DNA from: a virus
Virus record (IMG/VR): IMGVR_UViG_3300034375_009562
Coordinates: 1 to 58,908 of that record
Length of the DNA stretch: 58,908 nt
Strand: one strand, 5' to 3'
This document shows positions 1 through 7,569 of the stretch, piece after piece. The notes below the pieces were generated by a model. The model searched no databases, was not told the origin of the DNA, and worked only from the letters and a program-made list of their open reading frames with translations. Position 1 is the stretch's first letter. Every line of letters begins with the position of its first letter. The translations under genes were made by a program, and so were the position numbers.

Positions 1-145
1 CATAAGCGTTTATAGCATAATCATTACCGTGATCCCATGTGTCTCCTAGATAATGATTGATGACATACCATGCATCGTCCAGCGTGTCATAATCAGCGTT
101 AAAGTAGTAATGATCAATAGTAGTAACACTAACACTAACCGTCAT
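1..145 (-). CDS. Hypothetical protein, partial (runs off left edge)
   Basis: An ATG at 145 opens a frame that stays open to position 1, so 48 codons are visible and the C-terminus lies outside the window. The fragment is rich in Asp, Tyr and His (for example IDHYYF and DDAWYVINHY). It starts inside the last codons of the upstream 65-residue gene (11-nt overlap), which suggests translational coupling. No family is recognised. Confidence 0.6.
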   Translation of the reverse strand, partial: MTVSVSVTTIDHYYFNADYDTLDDAWYVINHYLGDTWDHGNDYAINAY

Positions 146-332
146 TTTCTCGCCCCCTCAATACTGAATTTATCTTTTCTTTTGATTTTTCCCATTCTCG
201 AAGTTCTTCTACATACTCACTGATTTGTGCGTCTACTGATTCTTCAAGAGACTCACGATAATGATTAGGTGAGTAAGTTTGACTGCGTTGTGAAGACGCA
301 GTGCGAATTGCATGACCTGGTTTATTTCTCAT
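135..332 (-). CDS. Small charged hypothetical protein (65 aa)
   Basis: The ATG is preceded by an AAAGGAG ribosome-binding site about 7 nt upstream. The N-terminal third is basic and polar (RNKPGHAIRTASSQRSQ) and the C-terminal part is an acidic/basic helix (EYVEELREWEKSKEKI) that could form a short coiled coil. The upstream neighbour gmd ends at a terminator at 369-396, so this gene probably has its own promoter in 340-368. No family is recognised. Confidence 0.6.
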   Translation of the reverse strand: MRNKPGHAIRTASSQRSQTYSPNHYRESLEESVDAQISEYVEELREWEKSKEKINSVLRGRENDG

Positions 333-368
333 GACACGCTCCTTTTTTCAATGATTATTTATAGTAAC

Positions 369-396
369 AAAAAAAGAGGCGTTTAGCAACGCCTCT
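369..396 (-). terminator. Rho-independent terminator downstream of gmd
   Basis: A perfect 9-bp stem (AGAGGCGTT at 375-383 with AACGCCTCT at 388-396, 4-nt loop) is followed on the minus strand by a run of T at 369-374. It lies 15 nt after the gmd stop codon and closes the minus-strand operon read from about 4.98 kb downwards. Confidence 0.85.
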
Positions 397-410
397 TTAA
401 GTTCAAGTGC

Positions 411-1418
411 TTATTTAAGAGCAGCACTCATCATTTCATCTACTAGGTTATCAAAGGAGTATTCTGGTTTCCATCCTAGCTTTGTTCTTGCTTTTGTTGA
501 ATCGCCAAGTAGCAACTCTACCTCTGCTGGGCGATAAAATTCTGGATTGATACGAACTATTTCTGCCCCATTTTGACTAATACCGATCTCGTGTATACCT
601 TCGCCTACCCAAGTAATATTATAACCAATATAAGAGAAAGCACGCTCTACAAATTCCCGCACAGAGTGCAACTCGCCTGTGGCGAGTACATAATCATCTG
701 GTTCATCTGCTTGAACCATTTGATACATGCCACGAACATAGTCTTTGGCATGACCCCAATCTCTCTGAGCATCTAGATTGCCTAGTTCTAAGCAGTCCAA
801 ACGATCAGCATCAATATCTACTACACCACGGCAAATCTTTTGTGTTACAAACTCACGACCTCGCCAAGGAGATTCATGATTAAAAAGTATGCCATTTGAA
901 CCGTGTAGTCCATATGATTCACGATAATTACGCACAATCCAGTAAGAGTACAGTTTTGCAACTCCATACGGAGATCGAGGATAAAAAGGTGTTGATTCTG
1001 TTTGTGGCGTTTCCTGAACTAGACCATATAGTTCTGAGGTGCTTGCTTGATAAAATCGTGTATGTTTTGTCATTCCAAGTGAGCGAATACATTCAAGTAG
1101 TCTAACAGTACCGAGTGCATCTACATCAGCTGTATATTCTGGAATATCAAAAGATACACGAACATGACTTTGAGCAGCAAGGTTGTATACCTCATCAAAC
1201 TCATACTGTTGAAATAGTTTCATTAAACAGCCAGTATCTGTTAAATCTCCATAGTGAAGATGAAAGTTTGGATTATACTGAATATGAGCAATGCGGTGCA
1301 TAAAATCTGCCGCAGTGCGTCTTTTAATAGAGTGAACTTCGTAACCAGCATCAAGTAGTAGTTCTGCAAGATAGCCACCATCTTGACCAGTTACCCCAGT
1401 AACAAATGCGCGTTTCAT
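411..1418 (-). CDS. gmd: GDP-mannose 4,6-dehydratase
   Basis: 335 residues, close to full length for Gmd. The enzyme converts GDP-mannose to GDP-4-keto-6-deoxymannose, the first committed step to GDP-fucose, GDP-rhamnose or GDP-perosamine. The N-terminus carries the Rossmann motif [16 protein letters not shown] (residues 8-23), followed by NLAAQSHV and the SDR catalytic YGVAK (about residues 151-155). A GAGG site precedes the ATG. It is the last gene before a strong terminator. With the glycosyltransferases at 26-28 kb and 46-52 kb it suggests that the phage supplies activated deoxysugars for surface glycans during infection. No GDP-fucose synthase is seen in the window. Confidence 0.93.
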   Translation of the reverse strand: MKRAFVTGVTGQDGGYLAELLLDAGYEVHSIKRRTAADFMHRIAHIQYNPNFHLHYGDLTDTGCLMKLFQQYEFDEVYNLAAQSHVRVSFDIPEYTADVDALGTVRLLECIRSLGMTKHTRFYQASTSELYGLVQETPQTESTPFYPRSPYGVAKLYSYWIVRNYRESYGLHGSNGILFNHESPWRGREFVTQKICRGVVDIDADRLDCLELGNLDAQRDWGHAKDYVRGMYQMVQADEPDDYVLATGELHSVREFVERAFSYIGYNITWVGEGIHEIGISQNGAEIVRINPEFYRPAEVELLLGDSTKARTKLGWKPEYSFDNLVDEMMSAALK

Positions 1419-1585
1419 CTGTTTCCTCTTGGTTTTCTAGTTTTATTTCTATTTTGATTATTTTTACGAGGTGCAGCTTTTGATCGAGGTTTTTCGTCTT
1501 GCACATCATGAGCGTACATCCACTTACCAACTCGATTTTCTCGTGCCCAGGTTTGTAGTTGTTTTAGATCGTGTGCCTTACTCAT
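1415..1585 (-). CDS. Small basic hypothetical protein
   Basis: The start is placed at the ATG at 1585 (MSKAHDLKQ) rather than four codons upstream, because that ATG overlaps the stop of the preceding gene (ATGAGTAA) and has GAGG about 7 nt upstream. The 56-residue product has a strongly basic tail rich in Arg, Lys and Asn ([16 protein letters not shown]), as expected for a nucleic-acid-binding or disordered protein. The stop overlaps the gmd start. Function unknown. Confidence 0.55.
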   Translation of the reverse strand: MSKAHDLKQLQTWARENRVGKWMYAHDVQDEKPRSKAAPRKNNQNRNKTRKPRGNR

Positions 1586-1784
1586 TACCGACCTCACTTT
1601 TGGCTTGATGCCAAGAAGCGTTAGTAATCCAATAGGCTAAAAGTAGTCCTAAAAAAGTAATTAAACCATATAGTTCGTTACCAAGATATTTACTACTTAC
1701 TGCCATAAAAGAGTATATCATGCCCCAGATAACTAAGACATATAAAACATTGCGACTAAGTGCTTTTAAAAATAGTTTTGTCAT
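1578..1784 (-). CDS. Small membrane protein, two TM segments
   Basis: 68 residues with two predicted membrane helices, about residues 13-30 (VLYVLVIWGMIYSFMAV) and 38-54 (LYGLITFLGLLLAYWIT), joined by a short polar loop. Its ATG overlaps the stop of the 59-residue gene upstream (ATGA), indicating coupled translation. It could alter the host envelope or be a minor lysis or exclusion factor, but nothing in the sequence decides this. Confidence 0.55.
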   Translation of the reverse strand: MTKLFLKALSRNVLYVLVIWGMIYSFMAVSSKYLGNELYGLITFLGLLLAYWITNASWHQAKSEVGNE

Positions 1785-1960
1785 TTACACCTCTGAGTCC
1801 AGATTGCATGAGTTTCATTTATAAGTAGATGATGTTTTGGGTTACCATCTACTTCGTGCCACCCTTCATTTTCCCAATGACAAGGTTCACGGTTTGCTAA
1901 CGCTACGAACTCTGCATTATCATGAAACCAGAGTGCTGATACAAAAGCTAAAATAATCAA
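1781..1960 (-). CDS. Small secreted-type protein with TTG start (59 aa)
   Basis: The frame fills the gap between two neighbours exactly: it begins with TTG overlapping the upstream TGA (TTGA) and its own TGA overlaps the next ATG (ATGA). The N-terminus is hydrophobic (MIILAFVSALWF), like a short signal or anchor sequence. The rest is His- and Trp-rich with two cysteines (EPCHWENEGWHEV ... WTQRCK). No family is recognised. Support comes from the perfect coupling at both ends; the weak start codon lowers confidence. Confidence 0.5.
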   Translation of the reverse strand: MIILAFVSALWFHDNAEFVALANREPCHWENEGWHEVDGNPKHHLLINETHAIWTQRCK

Positions 1961-2169
1961 GATGAACTACCTAGCTCACGAACTTTTGGGGCTCCAGCTT
2001 TTGCTCCAATTGCAGCAGCAAACTTTTCATACATTGAATCTAGCTCTGCACGAGTTGGAAAATTATCGCTGTTCACACGAACATTAATATTTACTGAAGG
2101 ATGTTGATCTGTCATAGACTTATTGTCTGTTTCGTCCCAATCTGTTTCAAGGCTCATAATAATTTGCAT
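1957..2169 (-). CDS. Hypothetical protein (70 aa)
   Basis: The ATG at 2169 has GGAG about 7 nt upstream, which favours it over the internal ATG at 2157. The product is acidic at the N-terminus (SLETDWDETDNK) and Ala/Gly-rich near the end (KFAAAIGAKAGAPKV). It sits directly after groES in the same minus-strand operon. Function unknown. Confidence 0.55.
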   Translation of the reverse strand: MQIIMSLETDWDETDNKSMTDQHPSVNINVRVNSDNFPTRAELDSMYEKFAAAIGAKAGAPKVRELGSSS

Positions 2170-2178
2170 CTTTATCTC

Positions 2179-2445
2179 CTATAATACGCCCATAATTTCT
2201 GATTCTTTAATAATTAGGTATTCATTTCCATCAACCTTAATAGGTGTGCCACTCCACTTACCAAAAAGAATTGAGTCTCCAACAGCAACATCAATGTTGT
2301 CATCAGTGCCTACTGCTACAACTACACCTTCCTGCGGCTTTTCTTTAGCAGAGTCAGGAATAATAATACCTGATTCAGTGATCTCTTCTGGATCATTCAT
2401 TTCTACCATTACACGATCATGTAGTGGTCTAAATTTAATTGTCAT
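2179..2445 (-). CDS. groES: GroES-like co-chaperonin (Cpn10)
   Basis: 88 residues, slightly shorter than bacterial GroES. It starts with [11 protein letters not shown], the conserved Cpn10 N-terminus, followed by the mobile loop [19 protein letters not shown] that docks on GroEL. It then has the VAVGD and [19 protein letters not shown] segments and ends in [14 protein letters not shown]. The ATG overlaps the stop of the upstream secreted protein and has a GAGG site. No GroEL gene is visible, so it presumably redirects the host chaperonin to phage proteins, as T4 gp31 does. DnaK and Hsp20 genes elsewhere in the window make this part of a larger folding set. Confidence 0.92.
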   Translation of the reverse strand: MTIKFRPLHDRVMVEMNDPEEITESGIIIPDSAKEKPQEGVVVAVGTDDNIDVAVGDSILFGKWSGTPIKVDGNEYLIIKESEIMGVL

Positions 2446-2774
2446 GTTGCTACCTCTTCTCTTAATATATAGCGTAAAATTGGTTTAAATACAAATGAGT
2501 TTTCACCTGAAGATATAACACAAGATATTTCAGGTTCTTCAGGGTGAGATTCATAAATAGTTAGTGATCCTGTATCTGGATTAAGAGTTATGCTAACATT
2601 TAATCCAACTATAGGATCAAGATATTTTATAAATGGAATCTCACCATGTTGCTTTATTAAGTTTTCTAAACTTTCAGTATTGTAACAAAAAACTGGCTTT
2701 GAGATTTTATTATCTTCAGCAAGTGCTACGCTCGCTGAAAAAAGCATCAACGCCATAACACTTGCTTTAATCAT
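2442..2774 (-). CDS. Secreted/periplasmic hypothetical protein
   Basis: 110 residues beginning with a textbook Sec signal peptide ([19 protein letters not shown], cleavage likely after ALA before EDN). The mature part of about 90 residues has two cysteines and probably forms a small beta-rich domain ([15 protein letters not shown]). The stop overlaps the groES start. It should act in the periplasm or outer envelope; no family is recognised. Confidence 0.6.
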   Translation of the reverse strand: MIKASVMALMLFSASVALAEDNKISKPVFCYNTESLENLIKQHGEIPFIKYLDPIVGLNVSITLNPDTGSLTIYESHPEEPEISCVISSGENSFVFKPILRYILREEVAT

Positions 2775-2784
2775 AATATTTCTC

Positions 2785-3393
2785 CTAGAAGGCTAGATTA
2801 CCTTTTCTAAAGTCCTCTACACCTGAGTGAGAATCTGACTCATCAAATCCGTCAGAACTTTCTGTTTCTGATTCTTCTTCTAACATAGTTTCTAACCATT
2901 CAGAAATGCCAAACCAATCATCTAGATCTTCACCTACTAGCTCACGAATTTCTTCTGGTTTCTCACAATGAGCATACTCATAATATTCTTCGTCACCATC
3001 AATCCAAGAACCAGTAAAACACATGCCAGGCTCATAGTAGCGGGCATCTACTCCCCAACCTTGATCCATCATTGCTTGAAAAATACCAGTAGGCGGAGAC
3101 CAAGCAGTATCAAACATAATATTTACAGTTTTGTCATCTACCCAGTCTACATCATGAATGGAAGCATCCCATTTTGTACCCCAGTTATTGACTCGCCACC
3201 AGTACCAGCCTGGCATCGCATCTTCTTCGTCTCCATCCTCATAGTCTGGCTCTGGAAGGAAAAACCCAAAAAACGAAGCATCTGAGTTTGAATCATTCGG
3301 TTTTGTAATGTGGTTAAGATGAGCATACAGATTATCTGCATCCTCTTTAGTTGCTGCAATGAGAGTTAAGCTGTTATTACACCAATTTGGCAT
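2785..3393 (-). CDS. YubB/DUF1281-like (Api92-type) protein
   Basis: The start is set at 3393 because MPNWCNNSLTL is the typical N-terminus of the YubB/Api92-like ferredoxin-fold family, and a GGAG site lies about 8 nt upstream; the longer frame adds 20 unlikely residues. The 202-residue product is rich in Trp, Asp and Glu (PGWYWWRVNNWGTKWD) and ends in an acidic tail. Members occur on plasmids and phages and their biochemical role is not established. Confidence 0.7.
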   Translation of the reverse strand: MPNWCNNSLTLIAATKEDADNLYAHLNHITKPNDSNSDASFFGFFLPEPDYEDGDEEDAMPGWYWWRVNNWGTKWDASIHDVDWVDDKTVNIMFDTAWSPPTGIFQAMMDQGWGVDARYYEPGMCFTGSWIDGDEEYYEYAHCEKPEEIRELVGEDLDDWFGISEWLETMLEEESETESSDGFDESDSHSGVEDFRKGNLAF

Positions 3394-3456
3394 CTCTATC
3401 TCCTGTAAATCATCAATAATTATAATATTATCAAAATTTGCAGCAACAAGCAAGTC

Positions 3457-3681
3457 TTATTCTGGATAGTTTTCATCTACCCAGTGTTCAAACTCATCTT
3501 TTTCAGGCCACTCATATGGTGACCACTTAGGCTGCTCTTTGAATGGCAGTTCTTGACCTTTGTAATAGACAACATGCCAGATTTTTCTATTGTCATCATA
3601 CTCTTCCACATCGGGTACATACTCGTATTCTCTATACTTATATCTTGGAAGGGTATGCCAATTAAATAATCCTTTGAACAT
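3457..3681 (-). CDS. Hypothetical aromatic-rich protein (74 aa)
   Basis: Complete small frame with a GGAG-type site upstream of the ATG. The product is rich in Tyr, Trp, Glu and Pro (YKYREYEYVPDVEEYDD, WSPYEWPEKDEFEHW). It lies in a uniform operon of small minus-strand genes. No recognised domain. Confidence 0.55.
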   Translation of the reverse strand: MFKGLFNWHTLPRYKYREYEYVPDVEEYDDNRKIWHVVYYKGQELPFKEQPKWSPYEWPEKDEFEHWVDENYPE

Positions 3682-3690
3682 TATATTCTC

Positions 3691-3885
3691 CTAGTGAAGA
3701 TATTTCCCATTAGAAGGGTTTAATAGTTTTTGATGATAAGCACGAACATAGTGCTCGTCTACAATATCCATAACTTCTCTAACATAGTCTAGTGTGTCTT
3801 CTTCAGATACATGAATACCATGCAGCTCAATACTCTGCATGACACACTCTTCCATTTCCATTACCCACTGACTAACTTTGCTCAT
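3691..3885 (-). CDS. Hypothetical protein (64 aa)
   Basis: Complete frame beginning MSKVSQWVMEMEEC, predicted to be mostly helical and acidic, with a GGAGA site upstream. Its start lies inside the last codons of the preceding 59-residue gene (14-nt overlap). No family is recognised. Confidence 0.55.
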   Translation of the reverse strand: MSKVSQWVMEMEECVMQSIELHGIHVSEEDTLDYVREVMDIVDEHYVRAYHQKLLNPSNGKYLH

Positions 3886-4051
3886 ATAAACTATCTCCTT
3901 CTCGAACCCATGATCTATTCAATTTACGCATTAGTGCCATTGCAGTATTTATCCAAAACTCTCTCATTTCTGAGTCACTGGCTAAAGATGCAGCACGAAA
4001 ACAATCATCAATACGCTTTTCGCATAGTTGAAATTCATCAAGATCTTTCAT
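3872..4051 (-). CDS. Small helical hypothetical protein (59 aa)
   Basis: The ATG at 4051 shares its A with the TAA of the upstream gene (TAATG), and GAGGAG lies about 6 nt upstream. The product MKDLDEFQLC... has two cysteines and is predicted all-helical (EMREFWINTAMALMRKLNR). It overlaps the next gene by 14 nt. The coupling at both ends supports a real gene; function unknown. Confidence 0.55.
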   Translation of the reverse strand: MKDLDEFQLCEKRIDDCFRAASLASDSEMREFWINTAMALMRKLNRSWVREGDSLYEQS

Positions 4052-4365
4052 TATACTCTCCTCTTTCCTGTAGCCGCATCAGCCGCTTCTCTCTTCGAGA
4101 GAACAACTAGCCCCCCTTTGTTATATGCTTGCCCAATAGTATAGTTTGCACTAGTAGCAAGTTTTTGTTCTGGTGTTAGTTTTGACCCATAGTCAATAGC
4201 AACTACACGGTCTGAAGTAGGTGCTGTTTCACGCATCCCAGCTTTGTAGTCAGGAAAAGAATTTACCCTCGTATTCTTTGGATTTTTACGATAACCCATA
4301 CGACGAAGGAAAGCATCATGTTCAGCTTGTAGTTCTGCTTTAGTTTTGCGGCGGACTCGCGGCAC
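4051..4365 (-). CDS. Basic hypothetical phage protein (104 aa)
   Basis: The N-terminus is highly basic (MPRVRRKTKAELQAEHDAFLR) and the C-terminus is also basic (KREAADAATGKRRV). The centre has SKLTPEQKLATSANYTIGQAYNKGG. It overlaps the 3' end of the SprT-like gene by 26 nt. The charge pattern suggests nucleic-acid or virion binding, but no family is recognised with certainty. Confidence 0.55.
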   Translation of the reverse strand: MPRVRRKTKAELQAEHDAFLRRMGYRKNPKNTRVNSFPDYKAGMRETAPTSDRVVAIDYGSKLTPEQKLATSANYTIGQAYNKGGLVVLSKREAADAATGKRRV

Positions 4366-4975
4366 GACGACCTCTCCTCTTTTCGTTCATTAAAGTTTCT
4401 AGTTGAGCGTGAACAGCAATCCAGTCAATTTCATCTTTTTTCTTATTGCTGATAAGTGCTTTTTTATAATCTTCATAGATTATAGACATTTTTTCTTGAT
4501 CTGGCAAGAGAGGATTAACAACTGTTTCCCGCAAATGACGATATATCTGTTTCCAAATATGTCCATGGGGATTACCAGCTGATTTTTTTATTGCATATTT
4601 ACGAAAGTATTGTGCTGCATGAGCCACTTCATGTGCTACAACCATAGCAAGATAGTGTTCATGAGAGGTTGTGATAAATCCTCCGATAACAGGATCTGCA
4701 TCGAAAGATTTATATTCATAAACCCGAAAAGGATCTTCAGGTCTGCGGTTTTTTAGATGAGCCCCACAAGTGTGATGCATCGCGAGGTTGATACCTGCAC
4801 CACCTTGACTGGGATACCACCCACCTCGTGAAGAACGCCTGCGTGCTGACCAATCAAACTTGTGATATGATAATTTAAACTTGGAAAGGTCCGTCATCTT
4901 GCAGACTTCTTTTTCACAAAGGGCGATATAATGAAGACCAAGGTCTTCAAACTGTGACATTTGCTCGAACTTCAC
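4340..4975 (-). CDS. SprT-like zinc metallopeptidase domain protein
   Basis: A GTG start at 4975 is chosen because GGAGG ends 5 nt before it; the ATG 12 nt upstream would place that site inside the gene. The product (about 211 aa) carries HEVAHAAQ (an HExxH zinc motif, about residues 115-122) and a downstream HGHIWKQIYRHL that supplies the third ligand, as in SprT/Spartan proteases. No C-terminal zinc ribbon is visible. Family members cut DNA-protein crosslinks; in a phage it could clear blocked DNA or process a host factor. It is the first gene after the PiT terminator. Confidence 0.75.
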   Translation of the reverse strand: MKFEQMSQFEDLGLHYIALCEKEVCKMTDLSKFKLSYHKFDWSARRRSSRGGWYPSQGGAGINLAMHHTCGAHLKNRRPEDPFRVYEYKSFDADPVIGGFITTSHEHYLAMVVAHEVAHAAQYFRKYAIKKSAGNPHGHIWKQIYRHLRETVVNPLLPDQEKMSIIYEDYKKALISNKKKDEIDWIAVHAQLETLMNEKRRGRRAASPPQN

Positions 4976-5010
4976 TTGTTCCTCCATTGATTATGTATAT
5001 ACTATAACAA

Positions 5011-5043
5011 AAAAATAGGCAAGAGTCCAGAAGATTCTTGCCT
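5011..5043 (-). terminator. Rho-independent terminator after the PiT gene
   Basis: An 8-bp stem (AGGCAAGA at 5017-5024 with TCTTGCCT at 5036-5043, loop 11 nt) is followed on the minus strand by ATTTTTTT. It lies about 30 nt beyond the stop of the phosphate transporter gene and separates it from the SprT-to-gmd operon. Confidence 0.8.
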
Positions 5044-5074
5044 AAATTTAAAGTTTGTCTTTAGTAAAAAAGTT

Positions 5075-6034
5075 CTATAAACCGTTGGGAACGATAATAT
5101 AATGAATTGTAAGCACTACACCTACTGATGCGGCAAGTCCAACCATCATTTTCAAGAAGTCTTTACCAATAAGCGGAAATACAACTTTAAATTTTTCTTT
5201 TCCTGTAACAGTTGCCATTGCCAATTCTCTACCACAAAGTAGACCAACAAACACCCATGTTGTACTCATTGGTATATCATTGAGTTCTTTGAAGAAGAAA
5301 AGAATAAGCCAATACACAGCATCGATAATTGTTGCACTGCGTACATAACGAGTGTTATGTTTTTCAAGAACGATGTTTTGTATTTTACCGCCACCTTCTT
5401 TAAACATCCACCAAAGACCACCAACAAAGACTGCACTAATGACAAACATTAAATCAACTGGTACAGTTCTTGGTAAAAACACAGCAATATTTGCTATATC
5501 GTGTGATAACCAAGTGAACCATAGAAAACCAGTAGTTATCCATTGTCCAACTCGCCAAAAGACTTTATGCTCTTCTTTAACAGGTTTTGCTTCATCTAAC
5601 CAACGACTAACAACAACCCAAATAACATATGCTGCTACAGCTGCAACTGCATACCCCATCATAGATTTCATTAGCATTTTTTCTAATACAAATGTTGAAG
5701 CAAATGCTGATAATACTAAAAATGATGTTGAAACTGGCACGCCAATTCTTGTAAGAAGAAGTAGTAGACCAGGTGCTAATGCGTGATACCATTGTATTTC
5801 TTGGAATGGAATTTTGTTAAGTCTGCCGTATGAAATGTCTCCACCATACATATACCAACCATACCAGATCGTATATAAGAGTACAGCCGAAGCAGCCCCC
5901 CACATAACTTTCCAATTAAATCTCTCATTGTTTGATGCGATCCATGTACCGAGAGTTTGTACTGAATCGTTTGCTATAACTGAATAAGCAGCAAATAAAA
6001 AACCTACTGCCATCCAAAGAGTTACAAGTTCCAT
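5075..6034 (-). CDS. PiT-family inorganic phosphate transporter
   Basis: 319 residues with about nine to ten hydrophobic segments. It shows the internal inverted duplication of the PiT/PHO-4 family: ANDSVQTLGTWIAS near the N-terminus and SHDIANIAVFLPR in the second half replace the paired GANDxANA signatures, with GVPVSTSF and DIPMSTTW as the paired second motifs. PiT proteins import phosphate with Na+ or H+. It is shorter than bacterial PitA (near 500 aa) but similar to short archaeal/bacterial forms. It is flanked by a terminator on each side, with AAGGAG before the ATG, so it is a single-gene unit. It probably boosts phosphate uptake for phage DNA synthesis in phosphate-poor sea water. Confidence 0.85.
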   Translation of the reverse strand: MELVTLWMAVGFLFAAYSVIANDSVQTLGTWIASNNERFNWKVMWGAASAVLLYTIWYGWYMYGGDISYGRLNKIPFQEIQWYHALAPGLLLLLTRIGVPVSTSFLVLSAFASTFVLEKMLMKSMMGYAVAAVAAYVIWVVVSRWLDEAKPVKEEHKVFWRVGQWITTGFLWFTWLSHDIANIAVFLPRTVPVDLMFVISAVFVGGLWWMFKEGGGKIQNIVLEKHNTRYVRSATIIDAVYWLILFFFKELNDIPMSTTWVFVGLLCGRELAMATVTGKEKFKVVFPLIGKDFLKMMVGLAASVGVVLTIHYIIVPNGL

Positions 6035-6052
6035 TGTAATTTCTCCTTATGT

Positions 6053-6086
6053 AAAAAAAAAGAATAAGAGAATCTTCTCTTATTCT
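6053..6086 (-). terminator. Rho-independent terminator upstream of the PiT gene
   Basis: The arms AGAATAAGAGAA (6061-6072) and TTCTCTTATTCT (6075-6086) form a nearly perfect hairpin, followed on the minus strand by eight T. It ends the operon of small genes at 6137-6959 just before the ribosome-binding site of the transporter gene. Confidence 0.85.
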
Positions 6087-6136
6087 AGTAAGTATAGCAC
6101 AGAAATGTTACAGTTTTGTGAAATTTATAAAATTTA

Positions 6137-6322
6137 TCATACGGCTATAGGATCATTCTTTTTGTCCATAGCAATTTTTACTAAATCTTGTTCCGAGCAG
6201 ATAACATAAGTAGTCTTATCTTGTCCTTTTGTTACAATGCCCCAATCATAAAACACATCATCATATGTTCCATAGGCTTTCACAATGCACTGCTTTTCAA
6301 TATCAATTAAAAAATATTTCAT
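6137..6322 (-). CDS. Hypothetical protein (61 aa)
   Basis: The start is set at 6322 (MKYFLIDIEK) because this ATG overlaps the upstream TGA (ATGA). The product looks like a small beta/alpha protein (KYFLIDIEKQCIVKAYGTYDDVFYDWG). No family is recognised. It is the last gene before the terminator at 6053-6086. Confidence 0.55.
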   Translation of the reverse strand: MKYFLIDIEKQCIVKAYGTYDDVFYDWGIVTKGQDKTTYVICSEQDLVKIAMDKKNDPIAV

Positions 6323-6477
6323 TGGTCTCGATGAATCCAAGTAGACTTAAAGCGTTTTTTCTTATCTCTAAGTTTATTACCTCTAATCTTAGTTCTCCGT
6401 CTACTTTGATATGTCTTATTAAAGAAACGCTCTTCTAATTTTTCCCAAAGTGTAGATATTTTCGATCTATCCTTCAT
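6319..6477 (-). CDS. Small very basic protein (52 aa)
   Basis: The frame from ATG at 6477 reads MKDRSKISTLWEKLEERFF... and then a strongly basic stretch (SRRRTKIRGNKLRDKKKRF). Its start lies within the last codons of the upstream membrane-protein gene and its TGA overlaps the next ATG (ATGA). Coupling at both ends makes it likely to be expressed. The charge suggests RNA or DNA binding; no family recognised. Confidence 0.5.
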   Translation of the reverse strand: MKDRSKISTLWEKLEERFFNKTYQSRRRTKIRGNKLRDKKKRFKSTWIHRDQ

Positions 6478-6667
6478 TCCTTAAAATATGGACTTCTCCA
6501 TCCTCTAATTCAATCACTTTAATAAATCCACGATCTTCGATCATTTGGAGTGTTCCATCAATTCCTGCTTCTAATCCTGCTTTAGCGCCTTGTCTATAAC
6601 TAATATAAACTGCTACGCCAAGGAGAACTAAAAAAAGTAAGTCTTTCAGTTGAATTATTAGTTCCAT
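6467..6667 (-). CDS. Single-pass membrane protein (66 aa)
   Basis: One N-terminal membrane segment (about residues 8-24, KDLLFLVLLGVAVYISY), then a soluble tail of about 40 residues (EDRGFIKVIELEDGEVHIL). The 3' end overlaps the small basic gene. Function unknown. Confidence 0.55.
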   Translation of the reverse strand: MELIIQLKDLLFLVLLGVAVYISYRQGAKAGLEAGIDGTLQMIEDRGFIKVIELEDGEVHILRNEG

Positions 6668-6685
6668 TATGTTTCACCTAGGTAG

Positions 6686-6708
6686 GTAGAGGGGTTTTTC
6701 CCCTCTAC
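6686..6708 (-). other. Strong 9-bp hairpin at a gene end
   Basis: GTAGAGGGG (6686-6694) and CCCCTCTAC (6700-6708) form a perfect stem with a 5-nt loop. On the minus strand the stem starts at the stop codon of the 84-residue gene and is not followed by a T tract. It is therefore more likely an RNA-stabilising or processing hairpin, or a partial attenuator, than a full intrinsic terminator. Confidence 0.5.
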
Positions 6709-6959
6709 TTAGTTCTGACTGCTTTCCACACTTCAGTAGAAGGCACACGAATAAAACGCTCACGCGTGTTATTTTTATCTGGATTTTGAATTGTAAGCAT
6801 GACACGCTTACCAAGAGTATGAGCCTTTAGTTGATTATCATTTCGTGCTGAAGACAACATATAGTCTCTACGAGATGCGTTTTTAATTGCTCGTTTGACT
6901 GTAGGTACAAGACCTTGAGACCGATAACCGCTAGACTTACCACCTTTTTTCTTCGCCAT
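6705..6959 (-). CDS. Basic hypothetical protein (84 aa)
   Basis: The start is the ATG at 6959, with GGAGG 5 nt upstream; the in-frame TTG four codons earlier would bury that site. The N-terminus is Lys/Gly/Ser-rich (MAKKKGGKSSGYRSQG) and the body is basic (TVKRAIKNASRRDYML). A clear promoter (6988-7016) lies just upstream. DNA or RNA binding is plausible but no family is recognised. Confidence 0.6.
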   Translation of the reverse strand: MAKKKGGKSSGYRSQGLVPTVKRAIKNASRRDYMLSSARNDNQLKAHTLGKRVMLTIQNPDKNNTRERFIRVPSTEVWKAVRTK

Positions 6960-6987
6960 TTGATCCTCCAAATTTCATTTATAAATA

Positions 6988-7016
6988 ATAGTATAATATT
7001 TTTAAGTAGATGTCAA
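6988..7016 (-). promoter_or_regulatory. Host-type sigma-70-like promoter
   Basis: On the minus strand TTGACA (7016-7011), a 17-nt AT-rich spacer and TACTAT (6993-6988) lie just upstream of the ATG at 6959. Spacer length and composition match the other promoters in the window. Confidence 0.6.
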
Positions 7017-7024
7017 ACTATTAA

Positions 7025-7567
7025 TTAATTAGATTTGATTGATACTACGACTGGAATTTTAGATCCAACGGGAACATCAGAGCGAGTGATCTTAGTTCCT
7101 TTTAAGCCTAGAACTTCATATTCAACTGAATAATGAGAAAGATGCTCTTCTTGAGAGTTTATCCAAGTAGTTTTACATTTTTCTTGTTCTCTATAACCAA
7201 TAATATTGTTATTGGTTGATTTCTTTTTTGTGGCTTCATTTGCTCCAATAATGCCTCCAAGAACTGCACCTGCAGCTCCTGCACCGTCAGCATCGCTAAC
7301 ATTATTACCAATGGCACCACCAATTAAACTACCGATGATAAGGCTACCAATAATATCGCCACCTTCTTGTTCAGCAGTTCCGTAGATTGGTACTTGTACC
7401 ATCTCACAAGTATTTACAGGATTTTGTATATTAACCAGTTTATATTTAGGAGTAGAACTGGTAACAACTCCTTGTACAGTATATGACTCTGCAAAAGCTA
7501 GACTACTAGTAAAGCCAACTGCTGAAGATACTAGTAAAGTAACAATACATTGATTTAAAAATTTCAT
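7025..7567 (-). CDS. Secreted glycine-zipper (17-kDa surface antigen-like) protein
   Basis: 180 residues with a Sec signal peptide (cleavage likely after SSLAFA before ES). The centre has a glycine-zipper double helix (IIGSLIIGSLIGGAIGNN ... GAVLGGIIGANEA), as in the Rickettsia 17-kDa antigen / 2TM glycine-zipper family. There is no lipobox cysteine at the cleavage site, so it is probably a soluble or membrane-inserted periplasmic protein. The C-terminal domain is beta-rich with a C...C pair. Such proteins usually come from host genomes; in a phage it may modify the envelope or block superinfection. Confidence 0.7.
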   Translation of the reverse strand: MKFLNQCIVTLLVSSAVGFTSSLAFAESYTVQGVVTSSTPKYKLVNIQNPVNTCEMVQVPIYGTAEQEGGDIIGSLIIGSLIGGAIGNNVSDADGAGAAGAVLGGIIGANEATKKKSTNNNIIGYREQEKCKTTWINSQEEHLSHYSVEYEVLGLKGTKITRSDVPVGSKIPVVVSIKSN

Positions 7568-7569
7568 GA

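Noticed and set aside
356-363. T4-like late promoter TATAAATA on the minus strand
   Set aside because: TATAAATA-like strings occur often in this AT-rich DNA and no T4 late-transcription genes are visible in the window.
573-1303. Three plus-strand ORFs inside gmd
   Set aside because: They are antisense shadows of a clear, conserved enzyme gene.
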